Assembly: GCA_030686995.1 (NCBI GenBank)
Contig: CM060681.1
Coordinates: forward strand, 159,854,333 to 159,918,332
Reading direction: 5' to 3'
DNA from: Artemisia argyi
Lineage: Eukaryota; Streptophyta; Magnoliopsida; Asterales; Asteraceae
DNA length: 64,000 bases
Part shown: in pieces, positions 45,165 to 57,420 of the stretch
How the letters are laid out: the number at the start of each line of letters is the position of its first letter
Position numbering within the stretch: position 1 is the first letter of the stretch
The notes under the pieces: model-generated
Databases searched by the model: none
What the model was told of the DNA's origin: nothing
The model's input: only the letters and a program-made list of their open reading frames with translations
Translations under genes and position numbers: made by a program

Positions 45165-47950
45165 GGGTGGATTGCGATGAGCACAATCATCCATATGTTG
45201 TGACTTTAGAGGGTCACACTTATGTAATGCGACTTACGAAAGATGAATTTGTGTGGTGGAAGAATTGTCAAAGTATAATGTCAAACCACATATATACTTT
45301 CGACTATAAAGGAGCAAAGTCCATCTAATGTGAGTAACCTTAAAAGTATATATAATGCACAAAATAAGCTCCCAAGATTTGAAAAAGGTGATAGAATTCA
45401 AATCCATCTTCTTTTGTCACATTTGAAAAGTAAAAGTTGTGTTTAATTTGAAAGCACAAATGAGTATCATGTTATTTTTTACCGTAAGTATCGGTAATTT
45501 ATATGAGTTATTTTTAATGGTTGCATGTATGTCTATTCCACTAGATTGTATCGAAAGTTTTTAGAGAACACTAGTTATTTCATGGTCAGATGCTATTCAG
45601 GAAGATGGTCCTACTTGTGATAATGAGGGGCAAAACTTCAAGGAAGTTTATCAACAACATTCGACGATTGTCAAAAAAAGTCTTTTAACAAAGTTAAAAG
45701 GGATATATAATCTCAAATTGGTTTCAATTCGTCAACTTGTTGTTCATCAAGAAAAGAAAATCAGTTAGTTACACCAACTGTAGATCCTCATTGACATAGT
45801 CATTTAGACCCTATAAAAGTCTCAGATTTAAACCAATAACCTATGATAAAACATTTAATTGATCATATTTTTACCATCGTTACACCACAAGTGTAAACGA
45901 TGTGATAGGTGATGAGAACTCTATGTTAGTGCAAATATTACGATATTTAAACTAAACAGTTTCTTCGGGTTTAATGATGACAAACATGTAACTTGTAATG
46001 CATAACGTAAAATGCAAGTTACTTGTAAACATATATCATCAATGCTTACTTACAACAACACCTCTCGACGTCTCAAGTATGCTTCAACAAAGTCGTAGAT
46101 TTCCATCCCGACGTAAATCACTCAAGGTATAGACAAACAAATCTACTACTTGACAAATGATCAAAGGATTATATTTTTCTAAAATTCACATTTTTAATGT
46201 GACAAAACATTTTTTCAAAATTCATTTTACAAATTATTTTTGAATTATAAAGAATGTTTTATTTGGGAAAATCATTTCAAAAATCCTAACAGCTATATTT
46301 TTACCTAAATCAGCTCCAAATTTCCCCAAATAAACTTTCACCACCAAAGAAAAAAATTGGAGCTTTTTTGTCTGGCACGGTACCACGATACCACTAAATA
46401 TAGTGGTACCGTGTGACAATTAGTGGTGTCGTCCCCCTGTAACGGCTATTTTCTCATTGCCTATAAATAGTGGATCATTTTACACTCCCAACTTGATTTT
46501 TCCAGCCATTTCACTTTGGTCTAATCCTTTCCTATTTAGATCATTTTCTTTGATCATTTAAAGAGTTTTAGTTTGTTTTAGAGTGATCCAATCATCCATT
46601 CAAGTGGTCATCTTTATTCCTCTTCTAGTCCAATAGAAGAACACAAAGTATCAAGAAGATACAAAGTGTTGAAGTCATGGAGTAGTGCACTTGCATTACT
46701 TGTTGTAATCTTGTTGTATCTTGATATACATCAAGTAGTCATCATCTCTTGTTTAGTCTTGTGAGTGTGGATCATTATGATCTTGTTAAGATCTTGGAGA
46801 TCTCTTGTAGCTAGTGAGCTTGTGTGTTGATCAAGTGGATCAAGGACAGATCGGGTAGATCGTGTATGTCGTTTTGATGGTGTGATTAGTAAGGATCTGG
46901 TAAATCGTGAGTAGATCGGGTAGGTCGAGTGTAGATCATGTGGATCTTGTAGCTTATGTGATTTGTGAGAATTGGGTAGATTGGTACTAGCTAAGATTAG
47001 TACTCAATATTTAGCTTAGTGTCGGAAAATAATGTAAGCAACGTTGTTTGGTTTTCTCCGCCGAGAAGGGAGCTTGTTGATTAGTGAAGTAACTCTCGAG
47101 TTGGGTACTCGAGGAGTGGAGTAGGGCGAAGAGATGCTTCATGACCGAACCACTATAAATCACCGTGTCTGGGTTTGCATTTTCTTTACCTATCTCTTTA
47201 CATTTATCTTCGCATTTACCGCTTTATATTTATATTTGCATTGTGTTTATGCTTGTGTGGTTTGTTGCTTATATGGTGTTGATTATGTTTGTGTCATGGC
47301 TTGAGAGTGTTTGTGTTGTAGTTTACTTCATGCTATCTTTAGTTGTTATTTGACCATAATTGACACTTTTCATGTTACATCAAACTTGATTGGTCATTTG
47401 ATACAAAAGTTTTAAGTTTTTAATGGAAACGTATTCACTCCCCCTCTATGGTTTCCACACTCTAGATTTCGGTCAGTTGTCGTCGGTCATAATCACGAGC
47501 AAAATATGTGGCCAATAATTTGACAACATATGTTTCAAGAGTTAAGGTATAACGAGAAAAATTACATGGATATATGGGGTAGTGATGGCTTTGACTAAGT
47601 TTGGATTGATCAACTTGGATTTTTTGGGAACTAGTTTTGCCCCAATGGAAAAATAGATGTCTATGCCGAATACATGGTTAGTTATTGCTTCATTGTATAA
47701 GAGACTATTTGTATTCATATCCATAGTAGAAAATGGCGTAGTTAGTGCTACGTGTTTTTCGCTTTGGTCCGACCACATGAGTCAGAAGCAAATGGCCCCA
47801 TAGTTGTTGCACGTGTGATGGACAATCATTTTATCAATCTAACGCTAAAAGAATGTTTCCCAATACCGTTAAATTACCCACAATGGAGGAGGTATAGAAG
47901 TGATATCGTATTTGCATGAGAAGACATATATTCAAGTCGACAACTCACTT
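45165..47950 (+). pseudogene. MULE transposase pseudogene with OTU-like domain, split by a solo LTR
   Basis: Plus strand with frameshifts and stops. At 45165-45270 the reading has HNHPYVV.LEGHTYVMRLTKDE; at about 45325-45440 it gives SNVSNLKSIYNAQNKLPRFE then IQIHLLLSHLKSK. These match the region before the catalytic core of MULE/FAR1-like transposases (EGHSFAGRL, TIKTIYNARxK). After the solo LTR (45924-47459) is removed, the reading goes on in phase: VIGDEN before the LTR and SRFRSVVVG after it. This corresponds to the DGNCGFRxV active site of the OTU-like cysteine protease domain attached to many MULEs, here with Ser in place of Cys. Further on come MSMPNTWLVIAS and CFSLWSDHM (about 47660-47780), also as in that domain. 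The DDE core itself is not visible. Confidence 0.65.
45924..47459 (+). repeat. Solo LTR (copia SIRE-like), 1536 bp, TSD CTCTA
   Basis: It starts TGTTAGTGCAAATATTA and ends GTTTCCACA, flanked by perfect CTCTA duplications (45919-45923 and 47460-47464). ATTCACTCCCCCTCTATGG just before the end is typical of SIRE/Maximus copia LTRs as I know them. A TATAAATA at 46462-46469 is the likely LTR promoter. Direction is inferred from these two marks. Many GTAGATC-containing units lie between 46850 and 46990. No internal domain is left, so it formed by LTR-LTR recombination. Confidence 0.9.
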
Positions 47951-48739
47951 TTGAAGGAGATATTCATACTAGAAGAAAAATGTAACACTCGTGATTCTAA
48001 TCTTCAATCTTTATTTACTAAAGTTGTTATAGTGTTATAGATTTTTTTTTTCAGTTGTCTAACTTTTATGTCGTTAATTATTAGCATTTTTACAACATAA
48101 TGATAAAAAAAGTAAAAAAAGAAATTGATATATTTTGTCATGTTCATCAATTAAAAGGTTAAAAATAAAGATAAATAAGGTAAATTGCAAAAAATACCCA
48201 TGTGGTATCCTATTTTTCGCCTTATGCTAGTCTCAAACTTTTTTTTTTCTTCAAATTATGCCATTATTGTTTACTTTTTGCAACAAGATATGTTCCTTGT
48301 GCTAGAGATTGTCAAAAATTCTTGTTAGTTGTTATTCCACTTCGGGGTATTTTAGTCATTTCACTTTTTCCCAACAAACCCTTTATTTGATTTACAGTTA
48401 CACCGTACCATTTAATTTTACATCCTTAAGGTTTTAAATCAACTAGTACATTCATTAAATTGAACATGATTCTACATCCTTCATGGCATATTCGAGCACA
48501 CAGTGACCTGATTTACAATATTGGGCTACTTTATGGTAAGATTTGTTCACTTCTAATTTTCACTATATTTTTTGTTTGATTTGGTTTTATTATGGTTGTT
48601 TTCTGATATTAGGTATTTTGATTATTTGTTTTTTCTTCCCATCTTCCTATAAAAAAAATAAATAAATAAAAAACACTCTTCACTCTTAAAATCCACCACA
48701 CCAGTGAGTTTTCTAATCCACTAGATAGAGTATACAAGT

Positions 48740-50175
48740 TTCATGTGTAGATTATGTAGACCTAATTGCTTATGAGGAGTGCATCATTCATGAATTGAGT
48801 AGAATGTTAAGTGAACTCGGTTTAGGTGATGATAATAAAATCGTGTTTACTCATTTAAGGATCCCTGGTCAGTCTTTAGATGATGGATTGATACCTTTAA
48901 TATTGGATCAAGATGTGTTGAAAGTGTTTAAATATGTGCCTAAGTTTAAAGATATATATGTTGAATATGATGTATCACTGATAGAAACCACATGATAGAG
49001 GTGAGGAGTATAGTGATTGAGAATAGTCAGTCCAAGGATGTAGTAATTGATGAGATTGTTGAAGAGAATATGGTTAGTGAAGGTGTTAAGAAAGGAAAGT
49101 TGTTGTTGTTAGAGTGGAATGGTTCAAATGTCATCGGAAAAGAGGATAATCCTTAAGTGTCAACTTAAGCTTCAACTAGTAATGTTTTTCCATTGCTTGA
49201 AAGTGGTAATGCTGAGAATTTAGGAATCCTACATTGTTAAAATAAGGTACCACCATCCTCATCCAATGCATTCAAATTCATAAATCTCATGGAAGAGAGT
49301 GATCATGAGCATATAGGTGGTTTTATGCATGATTGAAGCATTAATGGTAAACAAGCTGAGACATATATTGAGGACGACTTGTTCCAACAAGATAGTGCTA
49401 TAGATTGATAGAATGATCCTTACCATTGATTAAATGAAGAACAATACATTTCAGAGATATTTCCTGTGATAAATTCAAGAAATCATTATTTGGTTTTTCA
49501 CAGTATTGAACAAGATATTTATGAAGATGTTGTAGCGAGGGAAGAACCTGTGGGTAATGAAGATGTGGTAGAAACTGAAGAAGAAGAAGGTGTAGGTGAA
49601 GGTGATGATAGCAATTTTCAGCCTGATGACAATATGATACCAGAAAACAGAGCAAAAAAATGGACATGGGTGGCTTCCACTTTGAGGTTGATACTAATCT
49701 TGAACGTAGTTGGACAAAATCTGATAAAATTGACCTTGAGTCTGGATTGGTGTAATTGGCCTTAATGAGTTTGAAATTGAGGGTGAGGGTGATGATGAGT
49801 AGCCTTCAAGTAAAAGAAACAAAAGGCTAAAGGAAATAAGAAGGGCATACAAGGGTAAGCACAACATCACAGAAGGATAATTTGTTTGTGGGAAAACGGT
49901 TTACTACTTGGAAACTAGTGACTGACAAGGTCAAGGTACTTGCAGTAGAGTCAAAGAGATGTATTACAGTTCTAAAATGTGATCATTATAAGGTGAGAGT
50001 TAAGTGTTCTTGTACTGTCATCGGTTATATAAAGACCAATAAAGGCCCAAAGCAATTTATTTCCTTACCTACCAAAGAAGGGGATATGCTATCCACATCA
50101 AAAATTAAGGGCCAGTTTAGGAAAAAAATGAACCTTAAGGGAAAGAAATGCAAGGATGTTGAGACTAAAAGTTAA
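48740..50175 (+). pseudogene. MuDR-type transposase, N-terminal region (decayed)
   Basis: A reading from about 48750 gives VDYVDLIAYEECIIHELSRM, and the 66-codon frame at 48795-48995 contains LRIPGQSLDDGLIPLILDQD and VPKFKDIYVEYDVSL. This is the N-terminal module of plant MuDR transposases (LDxGLxPLxxDxD...IxVYxEH). Next is a long acidic linker (49490-49640: EDVVETEEEEGVGEGDD) and at 49882-50175 a DNA-binding-like region with FVGKRFTTWK and VRVKCSC. Several stops and frame changes separate the pieces. The order matches the family. Confidence 0.7.
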
Positions 50176-50203
50176 AAGTGAAGAATCATAAACCCCCTTT
50201 CCC

Positions 50204-50855
50204 ATGGACCCTACATGTCTCAAGGTTGGGGATGAGCAAACTTTGTTGGTTAAAACATTGATTGATGTTCATAAATGTATTCAAACAAGAGATGTAACAA
50301 TTGCAATAGCTAGGTTTTGGTCAAAAGTGGTGGGCAAAATTGTTTCTCCCCCTAATCTTGGAATCCTAAATAAGGCATTACAACATGAATTGCAAAGGAA
50401 AATCCAAATAAACATGTCAAATATGAAAGCTTATAGAGCAAAGGAATTTGATTTGAATAAGATGAAAGGCGACTATCAACAACAGTATGTCCTCCTTAGA
50501 GATAATGCTATAGAGCACAAAGAAAGAAACAGAGAAACAACAGTCAAGATCCAGGTGGAAACCAACACAGATCTAAAACTTAATTCAAGGGTTTTCAAAA
50601 GAATTTATGTCTGTCTTAGTCTACTAAAAGCTGGGTACAGAGCTACAAGAAAAGCTATATTGGGGTTGGATGGTGCTTTCATAAAAGGACCATTTACAAG
50701 TCAAATTTTGACAGCTGTTAACAATGATATCTACCATCTTGCATATGCTATTATTGAGGCTGAGTGTAAGAGTTCTTGGTTGTGTTTCTTTTCAATCTTG
50801 GTGATGACATTGATTTACAGCCAAACTATAACTATACTTCCATTTCAAATATACA
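50204..50855 (+). pseudogene. MuDR-type MULE transposase, start of the catalytic domain
   Basis: An open frame of about 217 codons up to the insertion. It reads LLVKTLIDVHKCIQTRDVTI (the HxC-type motif before the core), MKAYRAKEFDLNKMKGDYQQ, TTVKIQVETN, then KRIYVCLSLLKAGYRATRKA and LGLDGAFIKGPFTSQ with the first catalytic Asp of the DDE triad, and HLAYAIIEAECKSSWLCFF. These are strong MULE signatures in the correct order. Shortly after, the frame shifts (DLQPNYNYTSISN in another phase) and at 50856 the LTR begins. The second Asp and the Glu would lie beyond the LTR element. The listed open frame ends a few codons into the LTR junction. Confidence 0.85.
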
Positions 50856-52149
50856 TATAACAACCCACAAACACCCATTACTATCATTCCCATTATAAAT
50901 ACCTATAGTAGGTATTTCACAGGTAAATTTTTGCTTTTTATATACATAATTACTTGCATGACTCACTAGACCTACTTACGTATCTACACAAGCCAAATAA
51001 CTCAACACTCACATCCTATAAAACCCATGTATGTCAAGCATAAACTCATAACAACACCATAATAAGTAATACACCAATCTAAAACACTAAACATAACATA
51101 AAACCCTAATAAACCCTAAACTAAAACTTAAGTAGGATTATGTGCTTATCTGAACCTATATGCTTAGTTAAACTAGTAAGAATGTGTTCAAGGCTTAAGT
51201 AAGAGTATCATTAGGTATATTAGGATATATTAGAACTATTAGGTTATAGAATAGAACCCTTAGAACTTAGATACAAACCCCCTAAGCCCTAAACCTTAAC
51301 TAGGTCATAGATAACTATAATTAGGTCTAAACCCACCCAAAACTTCCCCATAGGTCACTACCACTTAGTATAAGCCTTTAGGAACTTAGGAATAGTTATT
51401 AGATACCCTTAGGACACTAACTTAGGCACAAAACCATAGGATAAACCCTAGTCTCTCACTAAACCCACTTAGGTCATTTAGGTTATAAAGCTAGGTCAAA
51501 CCTTCCCAAAACTCCCCTATAGGTTACCCACACTTAGTATAAACCCTTTATGTATTAGGATTAGTCACTAGATATACTTAGGAACTTAATTTAGGCACTA
51601 AACCTTAGGTAAAACCTTAAACACATAGTAAGTAGAAACTAGGTCTAAACTTAACTAAAACTTAGTAAAACCTAAACATAAGCACCTTAAACACCTCAAC
51701 CTAGCACCCTAACACCTTAGTCATACCCAAGCACACACCCTAACACCTCTAAGCACACACACAAGTAGGTGTATCACCTATTTGGCTAATCTACCACTAA
51801 TCACCACTAATCCACCCTAAACCTTCCCTAATCCACCACTAAACCACCCCTAATCACCCCTAATCACCCTAAACCACCCTTAAACCCACCAAGCAATTTA
51901 CAAGCACTTCCAAGCCCCCAAGCAAGGAGGTGCATCACCTCCTTGTAAGCTACTTATCACCATTTTCCCTCGAACCTCCTTTCATGGCTTCTTACCACCA
52001 CAACCGTCCTACGCCAGCCCCCTAGCTACTCCTAGCTACTCCTCACCATCACCTAGACTTGCCACAACCCCTCCTAGCTCTGCTTGCTCATCCCTCCCCA
52101 TGCACGACACCTAAACACCCCATTTTGCCCAAACCGCCCTATCGCGACC

Positions 52150-52157
52150 TATAAATA
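52150..52157 (+). promoter_or_regulatory. LTR promoter TATA box
   Basis: TATAAATA followed by CCCCCTCCCCTCTC, a strong plant core promoter context with a CT-rich start region. It is absent from the second LTR because of the 605-bp deletion. Confidence 0.65.
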
Positions 52158-53045
52158 CCCCCTCCCCTCTCATTTCTTCTCTATACATTTCCCCCTCCTC
52201 TCTACCTTATATTTCTGTAGTACTAAGCCCTTAGGAGCTGTTAGGAATGAGTAGCTAGGCCTTGGTTGAGTTGTGTTGTGGTTTGAAGTCGTACGAGGTG
52301 TAAGAAACCCTAGAAAACCCTAAACTTAGTTGTAACTAACGTAAACCTCCCCTAGCCAAGTAAGTCTTACTTTTAGTTAGTATAGCTTTAATATAGTCTT
52401 AAGATAGATTCAGGATGCCTTAGATAGCTTAGATAACCTTGCATGAGCCTAAAACCACTCTACTAGCTAGTTTACGTTTTAAAACCCTACACCGAGTCAT
52501 ATACTTGCATGCATGCTATAAGTAGTTAAATTAGGTCATACACTAGTTAAATATAACTTATATAACTTAAAATAAGTAAAACATAGGCTAGAAAACTTAA
52601 ATACTAGATAAAATACAAGTTACATGCATATTAGGACTAGTTTTGCAATAGTTTACATGCATAGGGTATATATCGTAAATTCCTAAAATTATAAAGTCTA
52701 GGGACTGTTTTTGAACTTTCCTAGAAGTTATAAGTAGTAAGGATTAGTTTTGCATAATATTAAAACCCTAGGATAGATAATAACATAAGTATAAAACTAA
52801 AAGGACTAAAAACATAAATAGTATAAATTTAAAGGTCTAAAATGGTAAATATAGAAAACTTAGGAGTCTTAGGTTAATATAGAAGTCTTGGGACTAGTTG
52901 TGTCAAATATAGATAGTTATTAGTATAACTAATATAAGTAATATAAAACTTAGGATAGAAAACGTAAATATATAAACTATAAGGCTAAAAAGTGAAAATA
53001 TTATATAAGTATAAAACCTAAATAAAGTTAGAAGCATAACACAAT

Positions 53046-53361
53046 ACTAGGGAGCTTCATGCGAGGAGTACTATGTGGATATTTCGTTTTTGACGAGTTT
53101 GTTGGGTTTATGAATTAAAGTGCCCTGACTCCTCGAACGATTATTGCATATACTTCTGAGATATGATGGCCCGAACGGTGATATGCTTATAACTAAACCC
53201 TAATAACAACATAACTCAATAAGAGGGAGCTTTGTGTGAGGAGTATTAACTTCTAAATTATGATGGCCCGACCTGTATTATGTTGATAACATAATACAAT
53301 AGTAGGGAGCTTCATGTGAGGATTCATATACTTCTGAATTACAATGGCCTGAACGGTGTTA
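53046..53361 (+). repeat. Three degenerate tandem units in the LTR
   Basis: Each unit has AGGGAGCTT, CATG or TGTG, GAGGAG, ACTTCTGA, TATGATGGCCCGA and ACGGTGTTATG or a close variant; starts are near 53048, 53224 and 53303, with unit lengths of about 80-175 bp. The same set is present in the second LTR at about 55913-56230, so the array predates this insertion. Confidence 0.65.
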
Positions 53362-54378
53362 TGTTATATCTAAAACATTAACAAAAATAAAAACAATAAC
53401 TTAAGAAACATAAAACATGATAACTAAAAGCTTGACGTACATACAAAACCAACAACAACACACTAGGATACGTGAGTAAGGCGGTCTAGTTCCCGAGTCA
53501 CTATTTGCATTACTTAGATTACTCTACACCCAGGTGAGTCTTCGTAGCCTTACATCTTTTTAAACTTACAAACTAAATGCTTTTATGAACCCTGTAAGGG
53601 GGATACATGCTAAATGTTTTACTTAAAATCGAACACAAGTCTTTTTCTTTGGTTGTTTGCACGAGTAAACTAACTGCCACCACTACATAAACAAAATTCA
53701 TGAATCTAATCGTTTGGAAGGTTTTATCAAATCGAACGCGAATATAGTTGATAGATCTATTAGAGTTTGACAACTCCCGTTGGTATTAACACCCCACTAG
53801 GTGGTACCAATAAGTACTATATTTGAATCCACTCAAGGTATAACTTTGGCAAGTTATCCTTCTATCCCTCATGTTGGGTCTGTAGCCCACATGACCCGGA
53901 TCGTTAAGGTGTGATTCATGAGCTTAGTGCAACCTACTAAACTCCTGATAATTGTGCATGCATCACAATTATCATAAAAACTTGCATTTTCCCAGATAGG
54001 TGTAACAACTGAACCCAGGGAACTTGTATTCACTAACCCCTAAACCTATGATTCTCACTCAACACCTAGTGTTGACTTTTTAAGCATATATTCTAGGTTT
54101 ATTACTTCTATGGACCTATGGCGAAAGGAGGTACTGAACTCGGAAGACTTCTCATGGTTATCATTCAAACACCACCAACCTAACTCTTAGATTTTTGGGA
54201 CCTCAACAAAATAAAAGTATATCTTTTATAATTAAAACTCTGATAATTATGAATGATAACTAATTTTTCAAAACGTCTCTTTTCGAGTTGTTTTCTATTA
54301 CTGTATCCATGATTCTATGAAGTAATACCCCAAACACTTTATCCGCTGCGATCAGTGAAAAATGGGGGTGTTACAGAT

Positions 54379-54640
54379 TAGCATCAGAGCTTCAGTTGTA
54401 GAGAACAAGGTCTAAACCTAAACTACAACAATTTTTCCTAAACCCGAGGAAGTCTTCAGTACCTTTGCTATCCTCCATAACCATATGTGCTAAGGTAAGT
54501 ATAATTATTGCCTGCTTAACTGCTAAATGATTTACAGTATTTTCTTTATTATATAGTTATGTCTACCCCCCTCTACTCTACCCCTAACTCATCTAGTCCA
54601 CATCCGGAGAATGATCTTTCCTCTCCGAATGTACTAGGAT
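54379..54640 (+). pseudogene. Primer-binding site and gag start remnant
   Basis: TAGCATCAGAGC (54379-54390) is the iMet primer site with two mismatches to TGGTATCAGAGC. The ATG at 54559 opens MSTPLYSTPNSSSPHPENDL, plausibly a gag N-terminus, and the frame runs for about 27 codons to the junction with the second LTR. Everything after it has been lost. Confidence 0.7.
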
Positions 54641-54641
54641 A

Positions 54642-57079
54642 TAGTTAAACTAGTAAGAATGTGTTCAAGGCTTAAGTAAGAGTATCTTTAGGTATATTAA
54701 GATATATTAGGACTATTAGGTTATAGAATAGAACCCTTAGAACTTAGATATAAACCCCCTAAGCCCTAAACCATAACTAGGTCATAGATAACTAGAATTA
54801 GGTCTAAACCCACCCAAAACTTCCCCATAGGTCACTACCACTTAGTATAAGCCTTTAGAAACTTAGGAATAGTTATTAGATACCCTTAGGACACTAACTT
54901 AGGCACAAAACCATAGGATAAACCCTAGTCTCTCACTAAACCCACTTAGGTCATTTAGGTTATAAAACTAGGTCAAACCTTCCCAAAGCTCCCCCATAGG
55001 TTACCCACACTTAGTATAAACCCTTTAGGTCTTAGGATTAGTCACTAGATATACTTAGGAACATAATTTAGGCAATAAACCTTAGGTAAAACCTTAAACA
55101 CATAGTAAGTAGAAACTAGGTCTAAACTTAACTAAAACTTAGTAAAACCTAAACATAAGCACCTTAAACACCTCAACCTAGCACCCTAACACCTTAGCCA
55201 TAGACAAGCACACACCCTAATACCTCTAAGCACATACACAAGTAGGTGCATCACCTACTTGGCTAATCTACCACTAATCACCACTAATCTACCCTAAACC
55301 TTCCCTAATCCACCACTAAACCACCTCTAATCACCCTAAACCACCCTTAAACCCACAAAGCAGCTTACAAGCACCTCCAAGCACCCAAGCAAGGAGGTGC
55401 ATCACTAGTTAAATATAACTTAGATAACTTAAAATAAGTAAAACATAGGCTAGAAAACTTAAATACTAGATATAATACAAGTTACATGCGTATTAGGACT
55501 AGTTTTGCAATAGTTTACATGCATAGGGGTATATATCATAAATTACTGAAATTATAAAGTCTAGGGACTGTTTTTGAACTTTCCTAGAAGTTATAAGTAG
55601 TAAGGATTAGTTTTGCATAATATTAAAACCCAAGGATTGATAATAACATAAGTATAAAACTAAAAGGACTAAAAACATAAATAGTATAAAGTTAAAGGTC
55701 TAAAATGGTAAATATAGAAAACTTAGGACTCTTAGGTTAATATAGAAGTCTAGAGACTAGTTGTGTCAAATATAGATAGTTATTAGTATAAGTAATATAA
55801 GTAATATAAAACATAGGATAGAAAACATAAATATATAAACTATAAGGGTAAAAAGTGAAAATATCATATAAGTATAAAACCTAAATAAAGTTAAAAGCAT
55901 AACACAATACTAGGGAGCTTCATGCAAGGAGTACTATGTGGATATTTCATTTTTGACGAGTTTGTTGGGTTTATGAATTAAAGTGCCCTAACTCCTCGAA
56001 CGATTATTGCATATACTTCTGAGATATGATGGCCCGAACGGTGATATGATTATAACTAAACCCTAATAACAACATAACTCAATAATAGGGAGCTTTGTGT
56101 GAGGAGTATTAACTTCTGAATTATGAAGGCCCGAACGGTATTATGTTGATAACATAATACAATAGTATGGAGCTTCATGTGAGGAGTCATATACTTCTGA
56201 ATTACAACGGCCTGAACGGTGTTATGTTATATCTAAAACAATAACAAACCTAAAAACAATAACTTAAGAAACATAAAACATGATAACTAAAAGCTTGACA
56301 TACATACAAAACCAACAACAACACATTAGGATACGTGAGTAAGGCGGTCTAGTTCCCGAGTCACTATTTGCATTACTTAGATTACTCTACACCCAGGTGA
56401 GTCTTCATAGCCTTATATCTTTTTAAACTTTCAAACTAAATTCTTTTATAAACCTGTAAGGAAGATACATGCTAAATGCTTTACTTAAAACCGATTACAA
56501 GTCTTTTTCTTTGGTTGTTTGCACGAGTAAACTAACTGCCACCACTACATAAACAAAATTCATGAATCTAATCGTTTGGAAGGTTTTATCCAATCAAACG
56601 CGGATATAGTTGATAGATCTATTGGGGTTTGACAACTCCCGTTGGTATTAACACCCCACTAGGTGGTACCAATAAGTACTATATTTGAATCCACTTAAGG
56701 TATAACTTTGGCAAGTTATCCTTCTATCCCCTCATGTTGGGTCTGCAGCCCACATGACCTTGATCGTTAAGGTGTGATTCATGAGCTTAGTGAAACCTAC
56801 TAAACTCCTGATAATTGTGCATGCATCACAATTATCATAAAAACTTTCATTTTCCCAGATGGGTGTAACAACTGAACCCAGGGAACTTGTATTCACTAAC
56901 CCCTAAACCTATGATTCTCACTCAACACCTAGTGTTGACTTTTTAAGCATGTATTCTAGGTTTATTACTTCTATGGACCTATGGCGGAAGGAGGTTCTGA
57001 ACTCGGAAGACTTCTCATGGTTATCATTCAAACACCACCAACCTAACTCATAGATTTTTGGGACCTCAACAAAATAAAA
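54642..57079 (+). repeat. Second (3') LTR, truncated and internally deleted
   Basis: It is collinear with 51165-54219 of the first LTR, very similar by eye, except that bases equivalent to 51939-52543 are missing (junction ATCAC/TAGTT at 55405/55406, with a CAC microhomology). The deletion takes away the TATA box and transcription start. The copy ends at AATAAAA, where the CACTA element starts. Confidence 0.9.
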
Positions 57080-57420
57080 CACTGGTACAAAAAGTTGTAT
57101 TGGTCACGCCAAAAATGTGTGATGATATGCCTATAGTCACACACGTTTTTTTCGTTGTGTGTCACTAAAGGTCCCGCCACCGTAGGTGGCATATGGTCAC
57201 ATTGTTGAGTTCGTGGCCTTTTCCATCGAAAAAGAGTGACCAAAACCCCGAATATGTGTGACAAATTAGACACAAGTTTTTTTGGATTAGTCATTATCAG
57301 TGACCGTAAACACTTTATAGTCACGCGAATGTTTTTTTAGAGTAACTATTTTTCAGCCTTTGGCCACATAATTATATAATGTATGTGACATTTAAGATGA
57401 TATATTCAAGTAAATATGTA

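Larger units (their letters stand above)
48179..50855 (+). mobile_element. MULE (MuDR-type) element, 5' part, cut by an LTR insertion
   Basis: The probable 5' terminal region begins at about 48179 with GGTAAATTGCAAAAAATACC, a MULE-like terminus by its look, though the other end is not in view. A first exon-like start (about 48466, MILHPSWHIRAHSDLIYNIG) runs into GTAAG at 48536. Transposase coding follows at 48740-50855 with several stops and frameshifts. At 50855/50856 the sequence switches to the LTR of the next element in the middle of the catalytic domain. Confidence 0.65.
50856..54375 (+). repeat. 5' LTR, 3520 bp
   Basis: It starts TATAACAACCCAC (the expected TGTAAC start has G changed to A) and ends GGGGTGTTACA. 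It is directly followed by the primer-site region. The interior holds the promoter TATA box (52150-52157), a pyrimidine-rich leader, a long run of TAGG/CCTA-rich sequence (51100-51900), and three degenerate tandem units at 53046-53361. Confidence 0.87.
50856..57079 (+). mobile_element. Tekay-like Ty3-gypsy element collapsed to two LTRs
   Basis: A complete 5' LTR (50856-54375), primer site (54379-54390) and the first bases of gag (ATG at 54559) are followed directly, near 54642, by a second LTR copy entering at LTR position 310. So nearly the whole internal region and the start of the 3' LTR are deleted. The second copy also lacks 605 bp and is cut at 57079 by a CACTA insertion. The element is inserted in the MULE transposase at 50855. 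The same LTR family forms the fragment at 14093-15070. Confidence 0.87.

Noticed and set aside
51100..51900. Many AAACCCTAA-like strings suggesting an interstitial telomere array
   Set aside because: The strings are scattered, variable in spacing and mixed with TAGG/CCTA-rich LTR sequence present equally in the second LTR; there is no tandem heptamer array.
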